NCBI GenBank assembly: GCA_907165065.1
Contig: OU015524.1
Coordinates: 38,755,295 to 38,819,294 of the forward strand
Reading direction: 5' to 3'
Length of the DNA: 64,000 bases
Source: Caprimulgus europaeus
Taxonomy: Eukaryota; Chordata; Aves; Caprimulgiformes; Caprimulgidae
Positions 49,545 to 60,119 of this stretch are shown one piece after another. The notes below the pieces were generated by a model that was not told where the DNA came from, ran no database searches, and was given only the letters and a program-made list of their open reading frames with translations. The position numbers and the translations under genes are program-made. Position 1 is the first letter of the stretch. Each line of letters opens with the position of its first letter.

Positions 49545-49670
49545 AGAGGTGCAGGAGGGTGAAGAAACTTGCTGAAGGTAATCCAAATACAGAGGTAATG
49601 CTAGGAAGTGAATCCAGGTTTTATAACTGTGATTCAATGCTCGGTCCATTGCCATACCGCATCTGCTCTC
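49545..49670 (+). repeat. MIR / CORE-SINE-like remnant, sense
   Basis: The sequence GAAGAAACTTGCTGAAGGTA, then AGAGGTAATGCTAGGAAGTG, AATCCAGGTT, and GCTCGGTCCATTGCCATACC matches in order the MIR 3' half: AAGTAACTTGCCCAAGGTCA, AGTAAGTGGCAGAGCTGGGA, TTCGAACCCAGGTCT, and GTGCTCTTAACCACTACGC. The 5' tRNA-derived head was not found upstream. MIR-type SINEs spread early in amniote history and are rare and very old in birds, so surviving copies are often worth checking for conservation. The 96-codon minus-strand frame at 49365-49655 overlaps it and is not coding. Confidence 0.65.
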
Positions 49671-52600
49671 GTTCCTACTATTTCTTCTGGGAGTTCAATG
49701 TTTATTATAAGAATTTTGATGTCAGCTCAAACTAAAATTAAGAGCTAAGGGTCTAAGTGTAGAAAAGCTTTAAAATAACTTGATGGCTTCAGCATGGGTA
49801 ATTCAAAACTTAAAACAGGCACAGCAGTTCAGCTGAGGTGCTAACATTTCAATTTAGCCCATGATAATTTGCTAAAATATGTATTACCTCAATATACATT
49901 AGGATCTGACAGAGGCAGCTGCATATAAAAAGCATCATTACAGTTAGTGGAACAAATTTTAGTTAAATTTCCTCAAATTCTACAACTACGTAAGTGTTTG
50001 AAGCCATTAAATACTCTGTGTCTTTTTGGTAAGTATATGTAAGTACTTACCAATCAGGTCATCGACTATCTTTCAACCATATCCAGTGCATTGTAAAAGG
50101 AATAAGTGTATTTATTCCTTTTTTGTTTCTGTGTAAATATTATCTTCAAAGTTTCTAGGTTTTATTTTTCTCACTTAGATTTGATCTAATTGAATGAATA
50201 ATTTGAAAGAATTGATGTTGCCTATGCCCTACTTCCAATAGTTCTCATTCAAAACCAGGTCTGCTTTTCTTTCCAATCAGCACACATTACTTTGAGATAA
50301 GCAGATTCTTCAGAATCAGAATGATAATATGAATGTATTTCATTTTTTCTATTATTGAAAACATTTTTTACTTTTGTAACTTATATAATGTAAAAATAAA
50401 ATTATTCTGTTTTAATAGCATAATAGACAAAATAAAGAGTTGAAATGAAAAAGATTATGTTACTAAAAATGAATCTATGAAAAATAATGTTTAGATCTCC
50501 AATCTGTCTTAATTACTTAAGAAAGAACAAAAAAAAAGACTGAAAAAATATTTTAGAATGTTTTATGTGTTTAGAATAGCTCAGTATTCGCATGCCAATG
50601 CTTGTGGTGATAAATTCCCAATTTGTCTACAGTGAATAACAGCTTAAAAATTCAAATGCATTTTGCATTTCCTAGAATATTTGCATATATAAATATATAG
50701 TATTTACATTTAAGATATATGAATAAAAAATTTAAATGCATATTTAGCACTTTTTCTTTATTTATTCTTCACAATTTTAGGAAGGAAAGATTTCTAGTCT
50801 TTAACAGATTTTTTCAATAAGTTTCATATAAAGGAGGCTAGAATGTGAATCATTAGCATATTTTCTTTAGAATTTGGTACTTCTGGTATTTGGTTTCCCT
50901 AACAGTGCCTAAACTAAACCCTTAAAACTGTGCTTCTTAGACATTTAGATAATTGTGCTTATTGAGGTCACTGAAGGCCCAATGCTGTGGCCCCTCTTGT
51001 CACTGTTAGACGTCAGATTACAGGATGGCTACTGACAATCATGAGGCTCACAAGCTGTTTCTATCAGTTCCGTTAAACATATGTGTAAGAAGAGGTTAAA
51101 AAATGAATCACGACCTGAATGAAGATCTGTGCCTGCTTTGCCAAACCGAGATATACACTCTATATCACAGAACATCTTATTGCAGCCAGTGTGAGCCTCT
51201 CTGTGATGCAAGGTGGCTTGTACAGTGCAAAGGTTCTCCAGGACACAGCAGGAAGGAATTAGGTTATAGGGGGTGGTGAATTCACACAGAGTGGCTCTGG
51301 CTTCTGAACTCTGCACTGAAAAGGTAGAACCATAGCAAGGCTCATTTTCTCCTCTTCTAGTCAAAGACTATTCCTGCGTGCTCACAAGTCTTAATCAGCT
51401 TTGGATACCAAAGCTGAGCATAGGCAGGTTTCTATCACATACCTATAATACCAATATACCAAAATAATGTTTGTTTAATACCTTGTTTTAAAATGATCTT
51501 GTATTGCTTCTTGATGTTATAAATATTTGAAATATTTATCTTAACATATCTTTATAGTATATGGCTTGATATGAAAAAGATGCAGATTGCGTGCATTCTT
51601 AATTAACTTTTGAAATAATGACCTACAATCCTGTCTGACCTTATTTTCCCAAGCCTAAATAATAGAACTCTTAAAAAAACCCTAGTATCGTGCATGCAGA
51701 ATTTCAGAATCAGCTTATAGAATGACTCCTGTCTCTATACTATTATAGTTGCTAACATGCTGCTCTTGAAAATGCAGCATAAAATTACATGTTAAGTACT
51801 GATTTAAATTTTTTTTTGTTATTTCTGAATATGTGAGCCAAGCCTCTAGTTGAAAGATGTTATGGTTAATCTCTGAACTTAATCCTTTGAAGGAATGAAA
51901 AGTAGAAAGGAGTCAGCATTATTTTGCTTGCTGATGGCAGATGACAAGTACTTGAGTGTTCCTGCACAGAAAGAAGCAGACAGATAGGCTTTTAGGATCT
52001 TCCTTTTCTAAAAAATTGAGTGGACAGTGAATAAATTCTTTGAAGTAACACCTCATTTTGCTTATCAAAACATTCCACAGAATAAAAGCATAGTACTGGA
52101 AAATCTTTAGCCTCTTTAAATTCTAGATCAGATGCAACATTGGTGAAACTTTTTGTTTGAACAAATAAACTCAGCTGCTGTGTTATCTGGCAAGCAAAGT
52201 TGTATAGGGCCTTCTCTTACAGATTTTTTTTCACAATAAACTGCAGGTGTGGAATTCCCCTGCTGGTCCCTCCCTTGTTCCTCATTTCTCCTTCTATCCC
52301 CCACAATAAAGCATGCACTACTAAAGTTAGATAAAGGCTTCTAAATCCTGACCTTTAGTACTGGAAAAGAGGGGCTTATAATGAATCAAGTGCCAGACTG
52401 TCTTCAGGCACCTGGCACTGTATTTACCCAAGCTCACTTGAGAAGTTATTCATATTTATATGAAATACTTGTCTAATCTCTCTTAATTTGGAAGCCTATG
52501 CTTCTCTGGCAACTTAGGGTTTGTAAAGAATCTTTTGTTTCCAGTATGTTGTGCTATTTGTAATAACACCCGTTCTTTCAAATACGATCTCAGATTTGTT

Positions 52601-53054
52601 TCTTATAGTACTGTGATATTTTGACATATCATTTATTGTTCTTTAAAATGGATCAGTTGGATTCACTCCAGATCAATATTCTCTTCTCTCAGCTTCGATT
52701 AGGAAAAGGGAGCATGCTGGATAGATCAGGAATTAGCAATTTCAGAACTAAGCTCCTCCTTGGACTCTTCCAAAGAGCTAGACAGAGTCTTGAACATTGT
52801 CTGGTCAAAAAGTGTTGTCCTCTTCCGGGGACAGTAAATTGTTGTTACAATACAGGATGGAGTATGTTTATCAGTGCTCTTTGAGTGGTGTTTCGTTGCA
52901 TATCTTCCTCTGATTTTCCTTTCTGAAATCTCATCTTAATTATGGTACATGGTCTGAGACTGCAGAATTACAGTCACATGTTCACACTGAAGTCACAGAA
53001 GATCTACTCTCACGTCAGATGGAAGTTAACCCCATTTGTTCACCCAAAGAGCTC
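49671..53054. other. Unique AT-rich non-coding sequence
   Basis: No gene is recognised. A 10-bp inverted repeat lies at 50026-50053. The interval 50330-50780 is very AT-rich. The 111-codon minus frame at 51029-51364 lacks recognisable features. Confidence 0.5.
50026..50053. repeat. 10-bp perfect inverted repeat with 8-base loop
   Basis: TTGGTAAGTA (50026-50035) pairs with TACTTACCAA (50044-50053). The left arm contains GGTAAGTA, a splice-donor-like word, but there is no coding context. Confidence 0.8.
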
Positions 53055-53156
53055 TAAACCATAGGATTAGAAAGAGATTTTGAGGATGCTGGGAGTACCA
53101 CATATTTAGCAAGTATGCAGTCCCCTGCACTAAATGTGGCATTTGCAGGAAGGACA
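53055..53156 (-). mobile_element. Ancient CR1 3' fragment, antisense
   Basis: The plus strand reads AAACCATAGGATTAGAAAG, GATTTTGAGGATG, and, after a short insertion, CAGTCCCCTGCACTAAATG and GCAGGAAGGAC. This recalls the antisense 3' end of older sauropsid CR1: AGAACCATAGGACTGGAAGG, GACCTCGAGAGGTC, CAGTCCCCTGCACTCATGGC, AGGACTAA. The divergence and indels point to an old insertion. Confidence 0.5.
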
Positions 53157-54532
53157 TGGGAAGAATTTGGTGTAAAACCTGGATAGAACTTGTTTTCACA
53201 TTTTGAAGTTGAGCTTCCTTATTACTGGCCTTGCAAATTATATCTGTAGGCATACTACAGACATACTACTTCAAAACTCTTCACTTTTACTTTAGAACCA
53301 TTAATTAACCTTAGAGTCCAAATATATTGTTTAGATATTTAGTCAAATGTTTCTTTCACAGAAGGAAATATTTCAGATGTTTCAGTCAGATATTTCTGAC
53401 CATTAAGTGTGCAAGTGCAATTTTTAAAAAGAGAAACTTCCAAAATGAGAACATACTAGAATCCTCACCTCTGGTAAAAGAGAATAAGTAAACAGAAATT
53501 AGAGGGAAATGTTTGCCCACAACGCATGTCATAAATTCTACCACATCAAATCATTGGGTGTATATGATAGATTTGTTGTAGGGTGTGGTAGATCTGCTTG
53601 TATAAGGCTAAGATGTGGCAGAATGCCCAAACCCTGTTAGAGAAAAAGAGTCTATGAGAAGAGCATCATGTGTTTATGACTGTTGCATGCTTTATTTTTT
53701 AAGGGGTAAATTCAGAGGCACTGTTGCATAACTGTTACAGAGCTTCTTTCCAGATCTGAGCTGCCCTAGATTAAAAGAAATTTATTGGAAGTCTACCAAA
53801 GACTTCGATGTGCTATGAGATTTCATGAGGCACCACTGCTGTTAGGAAACAATTGTAGGCAAATAGCAAACGCTGTCAAATGTGTTGATGGCACTGCTCA
53901 ACATTTAGAAGAAACTTCTGCCCATGATAATGTGCATTGCCTTAGAGGTGGAATCTATCCTCTGTCATTTTAGACATTTAAAAGATACATATATATTTCA
54001 AAGCAGGTTGGTTTGACTTTCTTTGTAGTCAGAAGTTCAAAAGTAAGCTGGGATACAATTCATCAAATCTAAACCAGACAGTGACTTTAAAATGAGGTGA
54101 TTCATGATCTTGAAATGGCTATTTATCTCTAATGATTCTAAAGGGGGGGTTGGACATCTCTCTGGGATGTGTGTCTAGAATTGGATTGACTAATCCTAGC
54201 CTGGATTATTAGTTACTCATGCTAATTCTCTGTGTGTGACTTTCTGATGAAAAAAACCCTGGACAGAGATTTTCTTGTGTCTTTGATCTGTAACTCTAGC
54301 TTTGATCCCCTTATGTCTTGCAGCCAGACTGTAAATACTGTAAAACCATCTTCCATCTTATCATTTATGAAACTTCTGATGTTACATTTTTCATCAGTTC
54401 CATGGTCTATAGCTTGCAAACAGGCAATGAGAAGTAAGAAACAAGACAATATTATCATGACCAAGTATGCAGCTGGTTTATGTATGTGCTTGTGTTTACA
54501 CCTTAGACATAGATGTTTAGGTCTTGCTGTTC

Positions 54533-54573
54533 ATATATATATATATATACATATATATATAATTTTTTTTTTT
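54533..54573. repeat. (AT)n microsatellite with poly-T
   Basis: About fourteen AT/TA units with one C interruption, followed by eleven T. Confidence 0.9.
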
Positions 54574-55639
54574 ACCTCTATCGTACCTGTAGCACATAAT
54601 CTGGACTCTCTACCCTGTGTGGTTCGCATGATAGGAGGAGTATTGGAGCTCAATCTTACTTCACTTTTCTCCCATTTATTGTAGGTGTTACACTGTCTGC
54701 TTTCTTCCCCACTGTTTAAATGCATCACAACCCTTTAAAATTTTAATTTTAATTTGCTTTTAGGTTCTCTTTCAATGCTTTTGAGAACTTGTACTATTTT
54801 ATTATTTTACTTTATAACTTTGGTCCTGGGTTTGCCCATCTCATTGTTTAATCTTGTACTGTAGTTTACAGCTTTGGCCCAGAAAGTATGTGGCTATGCT
54901 TTCCCCGAGCATCAGGGGCTGTGGTAAAGAATTTTTGGTCGCTAGTGTGCTTACTCAGTTGGCTTTCCTGTCTGGAAGAAGAAAACATCACAATTAAATA
55001 TCCTGTATACAAAGCTACAAAGAAATTAGGACAGGTATCCCCAGTTGCCTGATAGGTTTGCCTACAAAGGATTACACCACATTTCCTCTATTCAGCACCC
55101 CTAGAATCAGCTATAAAGAAAAATAAACCTAATTAAAACCATCTTTGTTTCCAGGGCTGCTCTCTGACACATGTTTCTTGGGATGCAGGAAGTTGGGCTC
55201 TTGTCAGCTGGGCTCCAAAACCAGACAAAATGCATCTTCAAGAGAAACTTTTCAGCACCAGAACTGCTGGTGTGTGTTTCTGTGTTGTGAGCACAACCCT
55301 TCAGAGGACTGCTCACCTTTGTGTTTACAGTGGAAATGTCAAGCAGGCCACTAGTCTCCTCCAAAAAACCCCACCACAGTAAATTTCTTAATGTGTAAGG
55401 GAGCATTCTCAGATCACAGATTGAGATTCCCCACTTACCTGAAGGCTGGCAAGTAAGACTCATGGTTTCTTCATTGCATGATGTCTGAGCAGTTGGCAGG
55501 ACAGCTGCCTGGAGTACCAGACACAGTTTTGCCCTTTGTGTTACTCTTGATGTTTGAGAAGCAATGCTGCACTTGGCAGGGGCTGTGCTTTGGTTTTTTT
55601 GTACACATCATGGCTTTGTGAATCCCAGTGGCTCTCATC

Positions 55640-55662
55640 ATGGGGTCCTGGCTGGACCCCAT
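55640..55662. repeat. 9-bp perfect inverted repeat
   Basis: ATGGGGTCC, spacer TGGCT, GGACCCCAT. There is no surrounding element. Confidence 0.8.
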
Positions 55663-57147
55663 CACAAGACATAGAATGATGGTATGTTCAGGCACTCAGA
55701 GGAGAAGGGTGGGATACTTGCTTGTATCTCTTCTACTTTGAAATGTGCCATTAGTGTGTACATTTGCAGCCTTTTCTCCTGTTACAGTTCCCTGTTGAAG
55801 AGTTTGATCTCATCTCTGAATTCTGTCTGAGATCCCTCTCTACCCCTTGTCTCACCCCATGAAGTGAGGGCAGCTCAGTGTGCCCTCTGCATCTACTGCT
55901 AGGATAGAAATTCTCCAGGTACCAGCACTACCCATACCCCACGTGTGAGTTCCATATGGCATCACATCTCAAAAGAACAGTTAAAGACTAGCAGCATGTC
56001 TTTTTAACTTGGAGCTTACCTTTACTTCTGTAGTCCCATCCTGATCTGTTCCCCTGTAAAATGCCCTAACTACAGTAGGAGTGTGTTCAGAGAAGAAATT
56101 GTCCAGATATAGATGACATTAGTAATCCGAACAGCTACTTAGGATTCATTTCATTTAATTTCAGAAACTAAAATCTCTGTCTTGTGTGTCACCAAATATT
56201 CCACAGAAAAGGGTAAAGAATAGTTTAACTAACAAGTACTGCCAACCCAGCTGAAATTTGAAACACTGAAACTGTGAGACATGGTGTTTCATAAATGTTT
56301 TGTGGCTCTTGTAATTGTGTCTGCACCTGCGTGTGCATGCCACACACACACGCTTTAAATTGCCTGGCATAGTATATGTACACAGAAAATGTCTGCTTGC
56401 AGGACTACTATAGCAGTATTCACTCCCCAAGCTTTCTACCTGAGAGTGGGCTGTTTGCAACCTTTGCTTAACATAACAGTGTTTTAGGGAAGGAATGTGC
56501 AGGACATTTGGCTTTCCATCACACGATATACTTTCACCTTTTTTCAGAATGTTTTTCACACATAGCACAGTTCCTAAAATCCCAGTTGTTTCCTGTTTAG
56601 GCAATTGTGGAAATTTGTTACGTACGTTTTTGGGGTTTTTTTTTATTCAGCTGGAATAACAAGAGCTGGTTTAAATAATGTATTTTTTTTGCCATTTTCT
56701 TCTAAATGGAAATTATCTCCGTTAGAGGATTTCGTAGCCAGCAGCAATGTCACCTTCATTTAATATATTTGTAGGTCTGTTCCTTGTTCAGATGCCTAGA
56801 AGGCCTTCAATGCAGAAAAAATGTTGCCTAATCTTTAGCAGAACTCAGAAGTCTTGCCGAGAAGTTGAAACAGGATTAGAAATCTCAGTATCTGATCCTT
56901 TGAGGACAGCTGCTTCAAAGCAACTATGCAAAGCTGAGGAAAGGGGGTGAATGAGCAAGCCTGAACCCTTTGAAATCTTTACTGTTCAGTGAGTTTGGAG
57001 AGGAAGGGAGAACATGATGAGGCCTTCACTCTCCTGAAAGCTGATGGCATCCTCTTGTTTTATTAATAGGAAAGAAATTATGCTACTACTTTGACACTTC
57101 TTTTGTTTGACAAGAGCTGGAGACACTGATCTAAATATTGTATCTTT

Positions 57148-57170
57148 TATATATATACACACACACATAT
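57148..57170. repeat. (TA)n(CA)n compound microsatellite
   Basis: TATATATATA is followed by CACACACACA and TATG. Confidence 0.8.
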
Positions 57171-58883
57171 GTGAAAGTGGTATAAAAAGACTGGAAAAGT
57201 TAAATTTGTTCCTGAATATTGTCATTTTTTTTTTTTCCAGGAACACTTCAATTTCCTGTAAAAAACATTAAATAACTGGATCAGTAGCCATCATATATTG
57301 AACATGAAAGATTAAGAACCATTCTTTTACAAGGTTTGACCTATCAATTGATGTCCTGGCATCAGTTCATCTCAATTTCAAGCTGGTTGTGGAGCTTGAG
57401 ATTTTATTTTTGCTCTCTACATCAGATATAGATCTGCATGCCCTGGTGAAAATTCAGACTTGGCAGGAAACTAGTCCCCTTGTCACAAAGCGTGTACCTC
57501 CTCTTGTGCCCAAATTTATTTACACAGACACTCTTTGAAAAGAACTATGCAGTTAGCCTCCAGTTTCTTCTCTCCTTGTAGAATTTTTTTTTTTTAACCC
57601 AAGCTTCAGGTTTTTCTTGTTAAACTTGAATGCTTTAATTATATATTTCCTTATGCTTCTCTTCTGAAATCATCTTATAGGCTCACTTGATCTATTTCTC
57701 ATTTTGCTATTAGAGTAAGCTATGGTCATGTAAAAATGGGCAGGCTTCAATATCTCCAGGTGACCATTTTCTCACCAAGATATCTTTCCAAAGGACTCAG
57801 CATAGCACATCTTAGATGTCTAGGGGCTCAGTCAGTGTTAACCATGCAGTGCTGTGTTTATATGAACACCTGAAGGCAAGGGAAACTTTTCAAACATAAA
57901 GGGAAGGAACTTTTTTAAGGGAAAAATTTGCATACATAAACCAAACATCATTTTGGAGTTTTTAATTGTGGACTTCATTGAATTGCTCTATGGAGTCAGT
58001 AAAACTCAATGTGGTGGAACAGCTCTTGCCATCTCAGCCTGAGAATGAAGAACCCAGTAAGCAGGCATGCCCTTCCTGTGTGCATGGTATTGGGTTTTAA
58101 TTGCTTTTAGTGTAAGGGTAATGAGAGCTTGCTAATAGATTTAGGAAAAATAATTATGGAAAAGAGAACCCAGTCTTGAGTCAAAAGTTCATTGGTTTTG
58201 AAAGGAATGTAAAAATATTTCAGGGGAGGTCTTAAATTCTTGAGTGGATTGCTATTTATCTATGGTTATGCACATGCTAAATAATGATATTAAATAAATT
58301 ACTCTCCTGTTGTGTTTTATAATAAAGCAAAGCCTTCCAGCTATATAAACAGCACTTCATTTTTCCAGCATTATGGAATAAAATAGGGAGAGGTGGCCTT
58401 GTGTGTTGACTCTTTGAGGTACATGACTGAACAGTAATTTCCAAAGCTGAGTGTAACTGAGATGATAAGTTATGCCTTTTGCTATGCTCACTCAAGCAAA
58501 TTAAGGCAACTTTTGAACAACCTGTGCACATAAATTTCATATTTGGTAAACCTTATGTATTTCCCATCATGTTGGATGGAGCTGCTGATGTTTTAAAAAA
58601 GCAATTTATTTTGCTGTCTTTGAAGTAGCTGATGCATTAGTAACCCTGCCGCCTTTGAAATTAAACAGGATTTTGTCTGCAGTTTAAGTACTCTGAAGTG
58701 TCTTCTATTTTTAAATCTCATATGAGTATTGGAAATGCCTTCAGCTCTCCTGCAAATGGGTTTTGTTTAATGATTGCTGTTGTCTCTAAATGGGTCTTGG
58801 CATTTTTAGTTAGCTTGTGATGAAGCAATTATTTTTGCTAATTGAATTTACAGGGGAATGACTTGGGACAGGAAGAAAACAAC

Positions 58884-58935
58884 ATCACATAGTCATGGGC
58901 ACTTTAGGATTGAGAAGGTCATCCAAACTATGGGA
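58884..58935 (-). mobile_element. Possible very decayed CR1 3' tip, antisense
   Basis: The plus strand CACATAGTCATGGG, then CACTTTAGGATTGAGAAG, then GTCATCCAAACTATGG loosely follows the CR1 antisense start (ACAGAATCATAGAATC, TTTAGGTTGGAAAAG, ATCATCAAGTCCAAC). The similarity is weak and short. Confidence 0.3.
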
Positions 58936-60068
58936 TGGCAGCCTTTTTATTTCAGCTTATATATATCTCAATATGTGAATAGTTTTAATGTCTGTGATCC
59001 AAAGGCTTCATTACTTCCTCAAAGTAAAAGCGCAGTATCCACTTTACACGTGTAAAGCTTGCAACAGAGGTGTCCTAAGTGATGTTTGACAAAGCACATT
59101 GGTTTTGGGACTGCTTGTTATCATTAGGTGCTCAAGTACTACACTGGTGAGTACGAACACTAGATAGATATGCTGTCAGATCTTTCTGATTACCTGAGTT
59201 TTTTCATTACAAAATTAAAGCAATAGAAGGAAAGATGGCTTTGAGCCAGACCTACAGGTCTCAGGTGCTTGCAACAAAAGTAGACGTTCACGCATGCTAG
59301 CAAGATAGAAAAGTCCTAGTCCTTTCTCTTCAGTCCATCACTGACTATAGCTTCAAGCACTTTAAAAAGTGCCTTTCTGTAACTCCTTCGATGTAGATCA
59401 TAACCAGACACAGCATCAAATAAGTTTCAGGCTAAATCAACCATATAATTCATTCAAAGAATGTGCAAAACATACTAATTTCTGCTGAATTGTATTGATA
59501 GAAAAAAACAAGGAAAGAAGGGAGCTTACTAATTGCATAGCACTTGAACAGTGAGATAGCAAGGCTTTGGGAGAAGATGAAGTTAACAAGAGAAAACTCA
59601 GCTACGTTTTAGAGAGCATTCACTCACTAAGTTGAGCAAGTACTGTTGAATGCACATCTGTTGCCAAGAAAGGAAACCAAACTAGGTTGTACTGAGACGG
59701 GCAAATGAGTAGTATTTGAAAATACCATACGGATAATATTAGTCGCTTGGTATTGGACAAGATGAATTAGAGGGTTAATCTTATATGGAAAAATCCCATT
59801 GATAATTTTGGCATGTTCCCCACAAAATTGTCTGCCAAGGGAACAAGGGAAGCAGAGCTCTCTTTACTTTTGTGTGTGACACAAGAGACCCAGAGCAGTC
59901 AAAAAATCCAATCACTGAAAGATAGTACACAAGCAGATAGTAGGTATTCACTAAAATAGCATGGACTTAATGAAGGACTTCCCTAATTTCCCTGTATAAT
60001 GGCTGGATTTGTACTGTGGTGTATGCATCACTAAATTTCCTAAAACTGTAATTTGATCAGCTCTGTTG
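58936..60068. other. Unique non-coding sequence
   Basis: Nothing recognisable. There is no frame of interest. Confidence 0.5.
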
Positions 60069-60119
60069 GGCAGTTTCTAAGTGTCACAACTTGTAAAGTA
60101 CTGATTCTTAGAAACTGCC
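60069..60119. repeat. 13-bp perfect inverted repeat with 25-base loop
   Basis: GGCAGTTTCTAAG (60069-60081) is the exact reverse complement of CTTAGAAACTGCC (60107-60119). The loop contains a further small ACTT/AAGT pairing. A 51-base hairpin is at the short end for microRNA precursors. No known microRNA seed is recognised, and no transposon termini or target duplication are seen. Confidence 0.85.

Larger units (their letters stand above)
53157..58883. other. Unique non-coding sequence, about 5.7 kb
   Basis: No gene is recognised. The 150-codon frame at 54232-54684 runs through the AT microsatellite and is not coding. The 147-codon (56161-56604) and 118-codon (55107-55463) minus frames have no family features. 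A 9-bp inverted repeat is at 55640-55662. The smooth block 58575-58860 is a candidate conserved non-coding element. Confidence 0.5.

Noticed and set aside
54232-54684. 150-codon plus-strand open frame
   Set aside because: Its C-terminal third is translation of an AT microsatellite and T run, and no domain is recognisable.
56161-56604. 147-codon minus-strand open frame
   Set aside because: It has no family resemblance and several cysteines without regular spacing. The length is within chance expectation for 64 kb in six frames.
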